A DNA stretch of 13,282 bases from an uncultured Pseudomonadota bacterium (GTDB lineage: Bacteria > Pseudomonadota > Gammaproteobacteria > Burkholderiales > SG8-39). The notes under the pieces were generated by a model that saw only the letters and a list, made by a program, of their open reading frames with translations, made no database searches and was not told the origin of the DNA. The stretch lies in the NCBI GenBank assembly GCA_903909415.1, contig CAIVVS010000275.1, positions 1-13,282 of the forward strand. The letters run 5' to 3'. Shown piece after piece: positions 6,571 to 12,967 of the stretch. Each line of letters begins with the position of its first letter. Position 1 is the stretch's first letter. The position numbers and the translations under genes were made by a program.

Positions 6571-7827
6571 ATGAACGCACCAGAGTCCCCCAACCGCGGC
6601 CCGGCCCTGCAGTGGCCCGCCGGCGGCGCCGCGCGCGCACCCTACTGGGCCTTCACCGACCCCGGGGTCTACCGCCGCGAGCAGGAACTGATCTTCCGCG
6701 GCAGCGCCTGGCACTTCATCGGCCTGGAGGCCGAGGTGCCCACGCCGGGTTCGTTCAAGGCCAACCGCATCGGCGACCAGCCCATCATCCTGTCGCGCGA
6801 CGAGGACGGGAAGCTGCACGCCATGCTCAACCGCTGCGCGCACCGCGGCAACCTGGTGTGCCGCGAGGAGCTCGGGCAGGCCAAGGAGTTCTACTGCGTC
6901 TACCACGCCTGGGTGTTCAACCTGAAGGGCGACCTGACCGCGGCGGCGTTCCGGCGCGGCATACGCGGCGAAGGCGGCCTGCCGGCGGACTTCGCGCTGG
7001 AGGACCACGGCCTGCACAAGCTGCGCGTGGCCACCTTCCACGGGCTGGTGTTCGCCTCGTTCGACCACGACATGATGCCGATCGAGGACTGGCTGGGCGA
7101 AGTCGGCGACGGCCTGAAGCGCGTGCTGAGGAAGCCGCTCAAGGTGCTGGGCTACGACACCCAGCGCATCCACGCGAACTGGAAGAACTACCACGAGAAC
7201 CCGCGCGATTCCTTCCACGCGAACATCCTGCACACCTTCTACGGCACCTTCGGCCTGTCGCGCCAGTCGCAGGAATCGGCGATGGTGATCGACCGCGGCG
7301 GCCGGCACGTCTACTTCTACACCAAGGTCGGCACCGAGAAGTCGGACTCCAACTACAAGGAAACCGCCTCGGGCCTGCGCTCGCACAACAGCGACTTCAA
7401 GCTGAAGGACGGCAGCCTGCTCAAGTGGGTGGACGAGTTCGGCGACGGGGTGAACATCCAGATCCTGTCGCTCTACCCGACCTTCGTGCTGCACCAGGTG
7501 TCCAACAGCCTGGCCACGCGCCAGCTCGTCACCTACTCGCCGACCATGGCCGACCTGCACTGGACCTACTTCGGCTTCGAGGACGACACCCCGGAGATGA
7601 CCGACCTGCGCCTGTTCCAGCAGAACCTGCTGGGCTCGGCGGGCCTGGTGTCGATGGAGGACGCGAGCGTGTGCGAGATGATCCGCCGCGCCATCGCCGA
7701 CGGCGCCAACGGCGAATCCTTCATGGAAATGGGCGGGCGCGACCTGACCGGCGGCGGAAACAGCAAGCTGTCGGAAAAGGCGCTGCGCAATTTCTGGAAC
7801 ACCTACCGCACGCAGATGGCGCTTTGA
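6571..7827 (+). CDS. Rieske non-heme iron ring-hydroxylating oxygenase, alpha subunit (copy 1)
   Basis: This 418-residue large subunit should insert oxygen into an aromatic ring using electrons from a separate reductase. The Rieske [2Fe-2S] ligands are C89, H91, C109 and H112 (CxH-17-CxxH). The catalytic iron site is H216 and H221, with the bridging D213 in ENPRDSFHANILH, and D364 in GLVSMEDAS; the D-3-H-5-H spacing equals that of naphthalene dioxygenase. The length together with a 161-residue beta subunit matches the salicylate 5-hydroxylase (NagGH) and terephthalate dioxygenase (TphA2A3) class rather than the longer BphA/NahA type. NWKNYHENP is a departure from the common NWK-L-ENV wording. 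The ATG at 6571, with GGAAA upstream, is preferred over an in-frame ATG at 6526, which would add a low-complexity, promoter-region leader. The beta subunit follows after a few bases. Ferredoxin and reductase genes are absent, so electron supply must come from elsewhere. Confidence 0.95.
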   Translation: MNAPESPNRGPALQWPAGGAARAPYWAFTDPGVYRREQELIFRGSAWHFIGLEAEVPTPGSFKANRIGDQPIILSRDEDGKLHAMLNRCAHRGNLVCREELGQAKEFYCVYHAWVFNLKGDLTAAAFRRGIRGEGGLPADFALEDHGLHKLRVATFHGLVFASFDHDMMPIEDWLGEVGDGLKRVLRKPLKVLGYDTQRIHANWKNYHENPRDSFHANILHTFYGTFGLSRQSQESAMVIDRGGRHVYFYTKVGTEKSDSNYKETASGLRSHNSDFKLKDGSLLKWVDEFGDGVNIQILSLYPTFVLHQVSNSLATRQLVTYSPTMADLHWTYFGFEDDTPEMTDLRLFQQNLLGSAGLVSMEDASVCEMIRRAIADGANGESFMEMGGRDLTGGGNSKLSEKALRNFWNTYRTQMAL

Positions 7828-7841
7828 CAGGGATGATGAGC

Positions 7842-8327
7842 ATGGCCACGCTGCACGACACCCCGCACCGCGCGATCGAGAACCTGCTCTACGAGTGGGC
7901 GCGCACCATCGACGAGGACCGGCTGGAACAGCTGGGCGAGTTGATGCTGCCTTCGGCCACCTACAAGGTGACCTCGCGCTTCAACGCCGACCGGGGCATG
8001 CCCTCGGCGGTGATCGATTGCCGCTCCAGCGACCAGCTGCAGGACCGCATCACGTCCATGCGCGTGGCCAACGTCTACGAGAAGCACTTCTACCGGCACG
8101 TGGTATCCGGCGTGCAGGTGGTGGGCGGCAGCGAGGCCGCAGGCTGGGACGTGCGCGCCAACTACCTGATCGTGAAGACCATGGAGCACGACGGCTCGAT
8201 CACGGTGTTCTCCAGCGGCCAGTACCGCGACCGCGTGGTGCTGGACGGCGGCGAGCCGAAGTTCGCCGCGCGCCTGGTGGTCTACGACTCGCGCATGATC
8301 GACACGGTGCTGGTCACGCCGATCTGA
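7842..8327 (+). CDS. Ring-hydroxylating oxygenase, beta subunit (copy 1)
   Basis: The 161-residue product is a SnoaL/NTF2-like small subunit that packs with the preceding alpha subunit into an alpha3beta3 or similar complex. Family marks are the opening helix AIENLLYEWARTIDEDRLEQLGELM, then the TYKVTSRFNADRG strand, the YRHVVSG segment and the closing strand AARLVVYDSRMIDTVLVTPI. The same pattern recurs in the second beta subunit of this window. ATGs lie at 7833, 7836 and 7842; AGGG at 7829-7832 is best spaced (9 bases) for 7842, so I chose that start. The distance from the alpha stop is 14 bp, indicating co-translation. The stop lies only 16 bp from the stop of the convergent Bug-receptor gene. 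Confidence 0.92.
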   Translation: MATLHDTPHRAIENLLYEWARTIDEDRLEQLGELMLPSATYKVTSRFNADRGMPSAVIDCRSSDQLQDRITSMRVANVYEKHFYRHVVSGVQVVGGSEAAGWDVRANYLIVKTMEHDGSITVFSSGQYRDRVVLDGGEPKFAARLVVYDSRMIDTVLVTPI

Positions 8328-8343
8328 ACCCGGCCGGCCGCGG

Positions 8344-9351
8344 TCAGTCCGCCTTCGCGCCCGACTCCTTGACCACCTTGGCCCACTTGGCGATCTCGGC
8401 GCGGGTGAAGCTGCCGAGCTGCTCGGCGCTGCCGCCCACCAGGTCTGCCGTGCCCTGCGCCGACAGGCGCTCGCGCGTCTCCGCATGGGACAGGTGGCGG
8501 TTGATGTCCGCGTTCAGGCGCGTGACGATGTCCGGCGGCGTGCCGGCCGGCGCGTAGTAGGCGAACCACGCGGTTGCCTCGAAGCCCGGCGTGCCGGACT
8601 CGGACATGGTGGGCACCTCGGGCAAGGACGCCAGGCGCTTGAGGCTGCTGACCGCGATGGCGCGCAGCTTGCCGGCGCGCACGTGCACCAGCACGTCGCT
8701 GGCGGTGCCGAACAGCAGCTCGGTCTGGCCGCCCAATACCGCGGTGACCGCCGGGGCGCTGCCCTTGAACGGGATGTGGTTCAGGCGCACGCCCGCCGCC
8801 GAGCCGAACATCTCGGCCGACAGGTGCGGCGTGCTGCCCGAGCCGTTGGATCCGAAGTTCAGCTGGCCGGGTTTGGCCTTGGCCAGCGCGATCAGGTCGC
8901 GCAGCGACTGCGCCGCCACCGTCGGATGCACCACCAGCAGCGTCGGCTGCGTGGCGACCAGCACGATGGGGGCGAAGTCCTTCACCGGGTCGTAGGACAG
9001 CTTGGGGTAGAGGCTGGCGTTGATCGCATGCGGGCCGATGCCACCGACCATGATGGTGTAACCGTCGGCGGGGGATTTCGCGGTGAATTCGGTGCCGACG
9101 ATGGCATTGGCGCCGACGCGGTTCTCCACCACCACCGGCTGGCCGAGGGTATCGGTCATGCGCGGGCCGAGCACCCGCGCGACGACGTCGTAGTAGCCGC
9201 CCGCCGGGTAGGGCACCACGACCTTGACCGGCTTGGACGGCCAGGCGCCGGATGCCGAGGATTGGGCGAGCGCGGGTTGCACCGTGCCCAGAGCCAGGAT
9301 GGCTGCCGCGGTGGCCGCTGCGATGGCGGGAATGCTCTTCATCTTGTTCAT
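8344..9351 (-). CDS. Bug/TctC family periplasmic solute-binding protein
   Basis: The 335-residue protein begins with a signal peptide: MNKMK, a hydrophobic alanine-rich stretch, then a QPALA-QSS cleavage site after about residue 29. The mature part follows the tripartite tricarboxylate transporter receptor pattern: KPVKVVVPYPAGG, GQPVVVENRVGANAIVGTEF, SPADGYTIM, GKLRAIAVSS and LASLPEVPTMSESGTPGFEA. Bug proteins bind small carboxylates such as citrate, glutamate or aromatic acids in the periplasm. Here it probably captures the pathway substrate or a related acid (inference). After PAGG the chain reads YYD where many relatives have G(T/S)D or similar. No TctA/TctB membrane genes are nearby, so it is an orphan receptor, as is common in betaproteobacteria. 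A strong AGGAGGAAGGA ribosome-binding site precedes the ATG at 9351. It is the last gene of the SDR-to-receptor operon, 35 bp after the hydrolase. Confidence 0.93.
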   Translation of the reverse strand: MNKMKSIPAIAAATAAAILALGTVQPALAQSSASGAWPSKPVKVVVPYPAGGYYDVVARVLGPRMTDTLGQPVVVENRVGANAIVGTEFTAKSPADGYTIMVGGIGPHAINASLYPKLSYDPVKDFAPIVLVATQPTLLVVHPTVAAQSLRDLIALAKAKPGQLNFGSNGSGSTPHLSAEMFGSAAGVRLNHIPFKGSAPAVTAVLGGQTELLFGTASDVLVHVRAGKLRAIAVSSLKRLASLPEVPTMSESGTPGFEATAWFAYYAPAGTPPDIVTRLNADINRHLSHAETRERLSAQGTADLVGGSAEQLGSFTRAEIAKWAKVVKESGAKAD

Positions 9352-9386
9352 GGGGTCCTTCCTCCTGTTGTTGCCTTGCCGACGCG

Positions 9387-10217
9387 CTATTCCGACAGGA
9401 ATGCGTCCACCAGCTTGCTGAAACGTGCCGCATGCTCGATCTGCGTCCAGTGGCCGCAGCGCCCGAACACGTGCAGCTGCGAGCGCTCTATCCAGTTGGC
9501 CAGCGTCACCGCATTGGACACCGGGATCACCTTGTCGTCGCGCCCGTGCACCACCAGGGTCTCGTTCGGCAGGCGGCGGATGTCGGCCTCGGGGCTGCAC
9601 AGTCCCTCGATGCCCTGCTGGCGTGGCGCCGGGAACATGGCCGAGAACGACTCCTGGAAGCCGGGGCGGATGCTCGCCTGGTAGCGGACCTGCGCCAGCT
9701 CGTCGGTGACCAGCTTGCGATCGAAGGCGAAGATGTCCAGCAGCTTTTTCATGTTCTCGATGGATGGCGTGTAGCCCCAGGTCGCGTCCAGCCCGGCGGT
9801 GAGCGGGAAGGACACGCCCACGCTGCCCATCAGCACCAGCTTGCGCACCCGCTTCGGGTGGCGGATCGCCAGCGCCAGCGCGAGGCCGCCGCCGAAGGAG
9901 TTGCCGACCACGTCGGCCTGCGCGATGCCCAGCGCATCCAGCAGCCCGATCGCGTGCGCCACCCAGGCATCCAGCGTCCACTTCGCGCCCGCCGGCCGGT
10001 CGGTGAAGCCGAAGCCGACCATGTCGGGCGCGATGACGCGCCGCGCCGGGGCCAGCGCCGGGATGGTGAAGCGCCAGTTCGCATAGGCGCTGACGCCGGG
10101 TCCCGAGCCGTGGATCAGCAGCACCGGCGTGCCGGACCCCGTCCTGGTGTCGTGGTAGTTGGTGCGTATGCCCGCGGCGAGGATGCTCTCGCCGATCTCG
10201 GGGTTGTTGTCAGCCAT
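9387..10217 (-). CDS. Alpha/beta hydrolase of the meta-cleavage product (2-hydroxymuconic semialdehyde/HOPDA) type
   Basis: This 276-residue protein is expected to hydrolyse a C-C bond in a 2-hydroxy-6-oxo-dienoate produced by extradiol ring cleavage. It has the oxyanion segment LLIHGSGPG at 34-41, the nucleophile elbow GNSFGGG with S107, D228 in HGRDDKVIP and H256 in GRCGHW. The intervals (121 and 28) equal those of the cumene-pathway hydrolase CumD as I recall them (S103/D224/H252). The block LVLMGSVGVSFPLTAGLDATWGY is characteristic of the DmpD/XylF/CumD/TodF group. The ATG at 10217 has a GAGG site upstream. It sits between the second beta subunit (27 bp) and the Bug receptor (35 bp). No extradiol dioxygenase is encoded here, so the ring-opening step is missing from the window. 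An esterase role on another substrate is possible but less likely, given how closely the motifs fit. Confidence 0.92.
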   Translation of the reverse strand: MADNNPEIGESILAAGIRTNYHDTRTGSGTPVLLIHGSGPGVSAYANWRFTIPALAPARRVIAPDMVGFGFTDRPAGAKWTLDAWVAHAIGLLDALGIAQADVVGNSFGGGLALALAIRHPKRVRKLVLMGSVGVSFPLTAGLDATWGYTPSIENMKKLLDIFAFDRKLVTDELAQVRYQASIRPGFQESFSAMFPAPRQQGIEGLCSPEADIRRLPNETLVVHGRDDKVIPVSNAVTLANWIERSQLHVFGRCGHWTQIEHAARFSKLVDAFLSE

Positions 10218-10244
10218 GGGTGCCTCGTTGGTTTCGGTTCGGCG

Positions 10245-10730
10245 CTACAGCGGCAGCGCGAGCAGGGTGTCGGTCTCGGAACTGTCGCAGACCACGATCT
10301 TCTGGCGGAACAGGCTGGGCTGGCTGCCATCCACCTCGATGCGGTCGAGGTAGCGGCCGCTGGCGAACAGCATGCCCTGCCCGCCGCGCACCACCCGCAC
10401 CACCATGAAGCTGGTCTCCGTCTCGATGCTGCCGTCGGCGTGCGTGGTGAGCAGCACCGGCATCGACAGCACGTGGCGGTAGGACTGGCCCTCGTAGATG
10501 TTGGCCTCGCGCAGCGACTTCACGCGGTCGGACAGCGCATCGCGCGAGTCGGCGTAGATCAGTCCGACCGGAAAGCCGCGCTGGTGGTTGTCGGCCGAGG
10601 TGACCTTGTAGGTACAGTCCTGGGTGAAGAAGCCCGGCCAGTGCTCCAGTTCGTCGTTGTCCAGGCAGCGGGCATAGCGCGACTGCAGCGCCTGCACCCG
10701 CATCAGCAGCATCAGTTCGGCGTCGCCCAT
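10245..10730 (-). CDS. Ring-hydroxylating oxygenase, beta subunit (copy 2)
   Basis: The 161-residue protein is the small subunit partner of the alpha subunit encoded just upstream. It has the same layout as the first beta subunit: an opening helix (MLLMRVQALQSRYARCLDNDELEHW), then CTYKVTSADNHQRG, YRHVLSMPVLL and a closing strand KIVVCDSSETDTLLALPL. The shared block from TYKVTS onward shows common ancestry, while the first 30 residues differ strongly. The ATG at 10730 directly abuts the alpha stop (TGAATG), a tight translational coupling that supports one-to-one subunit production. Confidence 0.93.
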   Translation of the reverse strand: MGDAELMLLMRVQALQSRYARCLDNDELEHWPGFFTQDCTYKVTSADNHQRGFPVGLIYADSRDALSDRVKSLREANIYEGQSYRHVLSMPVLLTTHADGSIETETSFMVVRVVRGGQGMLFASGRYLDRIEVDGSQPSLFRQKIVVCDSSETDTLLALPL

Positions 10731-12008
10731 TCAGATCCCCATCCTTGCGCGCCAGGCCTTCCAGAATCCGCGTATCGAGGCCTCGGTGGCGCGCGTGTCC
10801 TGCGTCTCGGTGCCGCTGCCGCCCATCTCGACAATGGAAGACTCGGCGCCGGCCGCGGCGATGCCGCGCTCGACGAAGTTCCCCACCGCGCCGTCCTCCA
10901 TGGACACGTAGCCCGCCGGCCCGACCAGGTTGGCGTGCTTCAGGCGCAGCGCGCGCAGCTTCGCGTCGTCGTCCTTGAAGCCGAGGTAGGTCCACACCAG
11001 GTGAGTGCGCCCCACTCCTCTGGGGATCACCTGGCGCACCACCAGGCTGTTGTGGATCTCCTGCAGCACGAAGCCCGGGAAGATGGACAGGATCTGCACC
11101 TGGCAGGAATCGCCGAACTCGTCCCGGATCTCCAGCAGGCTGGCGTCGGCCAGGCGGAAGGCCTCTTCCTTGTTGGCGCGCAGGCCCGACTGCTCGTAGG
11201 CGTCGTCGCGCCCGCCCTGGTGCGAGATCGAATAGCTCACGTGCTGGCCGCCGGACTCGTCCACGATCAGCCCGCCGCCCTGCGACATGCGCGAGATCCG
11301 GAAGGTGGCGAAGAACAGGTGCAGCAGGCTCGAATGGTAGGAGTCGCGCACGTTCTCGAAGTACAGCTTCCAGTTGTTGTTCAGCACCTGGGTGTAGCTG
11401 CCCAGCACCGCCAGCGGCTTGCACAGCACTCGCTCCATGCGCTCGCGGATCTGCGGGCCCAGCCACTGCTCCAGCGGCGGCGTGTCGTCCGACAGCGTGC
11501 CGAATACCAGCCCGCAGTACACCGCGGTGCGCAGCTTGCGCGGACCCTTGCCCTCCAGCGTGAAGGACTCGGGCATGCCGCCGCGGCCGTTGACCCCGCG
11601 CCGGAATGCGACGCCGGTGAGGTTGCCGCGCAGGTCATGGCTCCATGCGTGGTAGACGCAGGTGAAGTCCTTCGCCGTGCCGTGGTTCTTCAGCGCCAGC
11701 AGCGAGCCCCGGTGCGCGCAGCGGTTCTCGAAGGCGTTGATGCTGCCGTCGGTGTCGCGCGCGACGATCACCGGCATGTCGCCCACGTGCGTGGTCTTGT
11801 AGTCGCCGTGCCCGGGCAGTTCCACTTCCAGGCACAGGTAGTGCCACACCGGACCGCGGTAGATGCGTTCCTGCTCCAGGTCGTAGATCGCCTGGTCCTG
11901 GTAGGCCCAGTAGGGCACGCGGGTCAGGCCGCCCTCAGGCCAGGTGCGGGGCCAGGTCCGTGGCGCTTGGCCATCAACTCCCAGCGGCATCCGGGTCTCT
12001 GCGTTCAT
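10731..12008 (-). CDS. Rieske non-heme iron ring-hydroxylating oxygenase, alpha subunit (copy 2)
   Basis: This 425-residue large subunit has Rieske ligands C97, H99, C117 and H120, and a mononuclear iron site of H225, H230 and D372 with the bridging D222 in FENVRDSYHSSLLH. The wording NNWKLYFENVRDSYH is the standard form for salicylate- and benzoate-type hydroxylases. It aligns end to end with the copy 1 alpha (shared RxPYWA, CAHRG, CVYHAW, AFRRG, VSMEDxxV), at roughly half identity by eye. That makes it an old paralogue with probably different specificity. The ATG at 12008 follows a strong GGAGGAGG site. The N-terminus contains a duplicated RTWPRTWP from a 12-bp tandem repeat. It lies 47 bp downstream of the SDR gene and directly abuts its beta subunit. 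NagG-like size suggests an aromatic carboxylate substrate, but that is inference. Confidence 0.95.
   Translation of the reverse strand: MNAETRMPLGVDGQAPRTWPRTWPEGGLTRVPYWAYQDQAIYDLEQERIYRGPVWHYLCLEVELPGHGDYKTTHVGDMPVIVARDTDGSINAFENRCAHRGSLLALKNHGTAKDFTCVYHAWSHDLRGNLTGVAFRRGVNGRGGMPESFTLEGKGPRKLRTAVYCGLVFGTLSDDTPPLEQWLGPQIRERMERVLCKPLAVLGSYTQVLNNNWKLYFENVRDSYHSSLLHLFFATFRISRMSQGGGLIVDESGGQHVSYSISHQGGRDDAYEQSGLRANKEEAFRLADASLLEIRDEFGDSCQVQILSIFPGFVLQEIHNSLVVRQVIPRGVGRTHLVWTYLGFKDDDAKLRALRLKHANLVGPAGYVSMEDGAVGNFVERGIAAAGAESSIVEMGGSGTETQDTRATEASIRGFWKAWRARMGI
11938..11961. repeat. 12-bp tandem duplication in the alpha subunit N-terminus
   Basis: GGCCAGGTGCGG is followed directly by GGCCAGGTCCGT, 10 of 12 positions identical. 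On the coding strand this gives RTWP twice (residues 17-24). It preserves frame and lies in the unconserved N-terminal tail, so it is probably tolerated slippage. Confidence 0.75.
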
Positions 12009-12055
12009 GCTGCCTCCTCCTGTCCGCGCCCTGGTCAGAATCCCTGGCGCGGAAA

Positions 12056-12829
12056 TCAGCCGTGCATTATCTGCCCGCCGTTGGGGTGGATCACCTGGCC
12101 GCAGAAGAATTTCGCGTCGTCGCCGGCGAGGAACACGTAGCTGGGCGCGACATCGGCCGGGTCGGCCAGCCGCCCCAGCGGCAGCGACGCGGCGATCGCC
12201 TGCTTGCGCTCGGCGGGTAGCGGGTCGAAGCCGGTGTCGATCAGGCCGGGGCCCACGCCGTTGACCAGGATGCCGTGCGGCGCGAGCTCGCGCGCCAGCG
12301 CGCGGATGAAGCCCAGCATCCCGGCCTTCATGGTCGAGTAGGCGAGGTAGTTCTCGCGCCCGAGGTAGGGCAGCTGCGACACGGTGCAGATCACGCGCCC
12401 GGACTTGCGCGGAATCATGTGGCGCGCCGCCTCGCGCGCGCACAGGAAGGCGCCGCGCAGGTGCACCGCCGCCATGCGGTCCCAGTCCGCGACCGAGGTG
12501 TCGAGGATGGGCCGCGCCAGCTGGATGCCGGCGTTGTTGACCAGGATGTCCAGGTGGCCGAGCGCGGCGACCGCATCGCTGAAAGCCGCGGCGACCTGCG
12601 TTTCGTCGGTCACGTCACAGCGCAGCGGGATGCAGCGCCGGCCTAGCGCGGCGAATTCGCGCGCGAGGCTGTGCGCCTCGTCTTCGCGGTCCAGCCAGAG
12701 GATCGCGACGTCGGCGCCGGCGCGCGCATAGGCCAGCGCGACCGCGCGGCCGATGCCGGTGTTGCCCCCGGTGATGAGCGCAGTGCGCCCCTGCAGGGGA
12801 TGGGAAGCGGGGTTGGCGGATGCGGTCAT
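12056..12829 (-). CDS. Short-chain dehydrogenase/reductase (SDR), candidate cis-dihydrodiol dehydrogenase
   Basis: The 257-residue protein is a classical SDR. The coenzyme motif TGGNTGIG lies at 20-27, NNAG at 98-101, and the catalytic S151, Y164 and K168 (YSTMK) with the normal 13-residue Ser-Tyr gap. CDVTD at 71-75 contacts the adenine. The residues after the second strand (AILWLDRED) do not clearly decide between NAD and NADP. As first gene of an operon with a Rieske oxygenase and a meta-cleavage-type hydrolase, oxidation of a cis-dihydrodiol to a catechol is the natural role (BphB/NahB-like). However, the size and motifs also fit many alcohol or 3-ketoacyl reductases. The ATG at 12829 has only a weak AGG upstream. 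The stop lies 47 bp before the alpha subunit start. Confidence 0.9.
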   Translation of the reverse strand: MTASANPASHPLQGRTALITGGNTGIGRAVALAYARAGADVAILWLDREDEAHSLAREFAALGRRCIPLRCDVTDETQVAAAFSDAVAALGHLDILVNNAGIQLARPILDTSVADWDRMAAVHLRGAFLCAREAARHMIPRKSGRVICTVSQLPYLGRENYLAYSTMKAGMLGFIRALARELAPHGILVNGVGPGLIDTGFDPLPAERKQAIAASLPLGRLADPADVAPSYVFLAGDDAKFFCGQVIHPNGGQIMHG

Positions 12830-12967
12830 GGCGGCCTGTGTGGGTTGGGCTGGTAGCCCGGGCAGTATAGGCTCGCGTCCCTGCCGCCCCGGCGCACCAG
12901 GCCAGTCTCATTGCCAGCCGGTGAAAATGGCCAGAAATAAGCTAAGCGGCTGTTTTTATTGTTATTT
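12830..12967. promoter_or_regulatory. Intergenic region ahead of the SDR-oxygenase operon
   Basis: These 138 bp lie between the nuclease gene stop and the SDR start. The half next to the nuclease gene (12920-12967) is strikingly A+T-rich for this DNA. A 6-bp inverted repeat CAGCCG (12915-12920) / CGGCTG (12947-12952) is followed on the plus strand by a T-rich tail, giving a terminator-like shape on the strand with no gene to stop. Nearer the SDR, a small GGGCT-GGT-AGCCC hairpin (12847-12859) sits in the leader. The region probably carries the operon promoter and operator sites. Confidence 0.5.
12864..12869 (-). promoter_or_regulatory. Candidate -10 element for the SDR operon
   Basis: On the minus strand TATACT matches the TATAAT consensus at five of six positions and lies 34 bases upstream of the SDR start codon. 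The DNA 16-18 bp farther upstream is all G and C, with no -35-like hexamer. If this is a promoter, it would need an activator. No transcription-factor gene is in the window. Confidence 0.35.

Noticed and set aside
9252..12140. A plus-strand open frame of over 900 codons opposite the hydrolase, beta, alpha and receptor genes
   Set aside because: It runs antisense through genes with complete catalytic motifs, has an arginine/histidine/alanine-rich shadow composition and no recognisable domain. Long antisense frames are expected in GC-rich DNA.
12847..12859. GGGCT-GGT-AGCCC hairpin as a riboswitch or attenuator
   Set aside because: A 5-bp stem with a 3-nt loop is common by chance in such GC-rich DNA, and no larger structure or leader peptide accompanies it.
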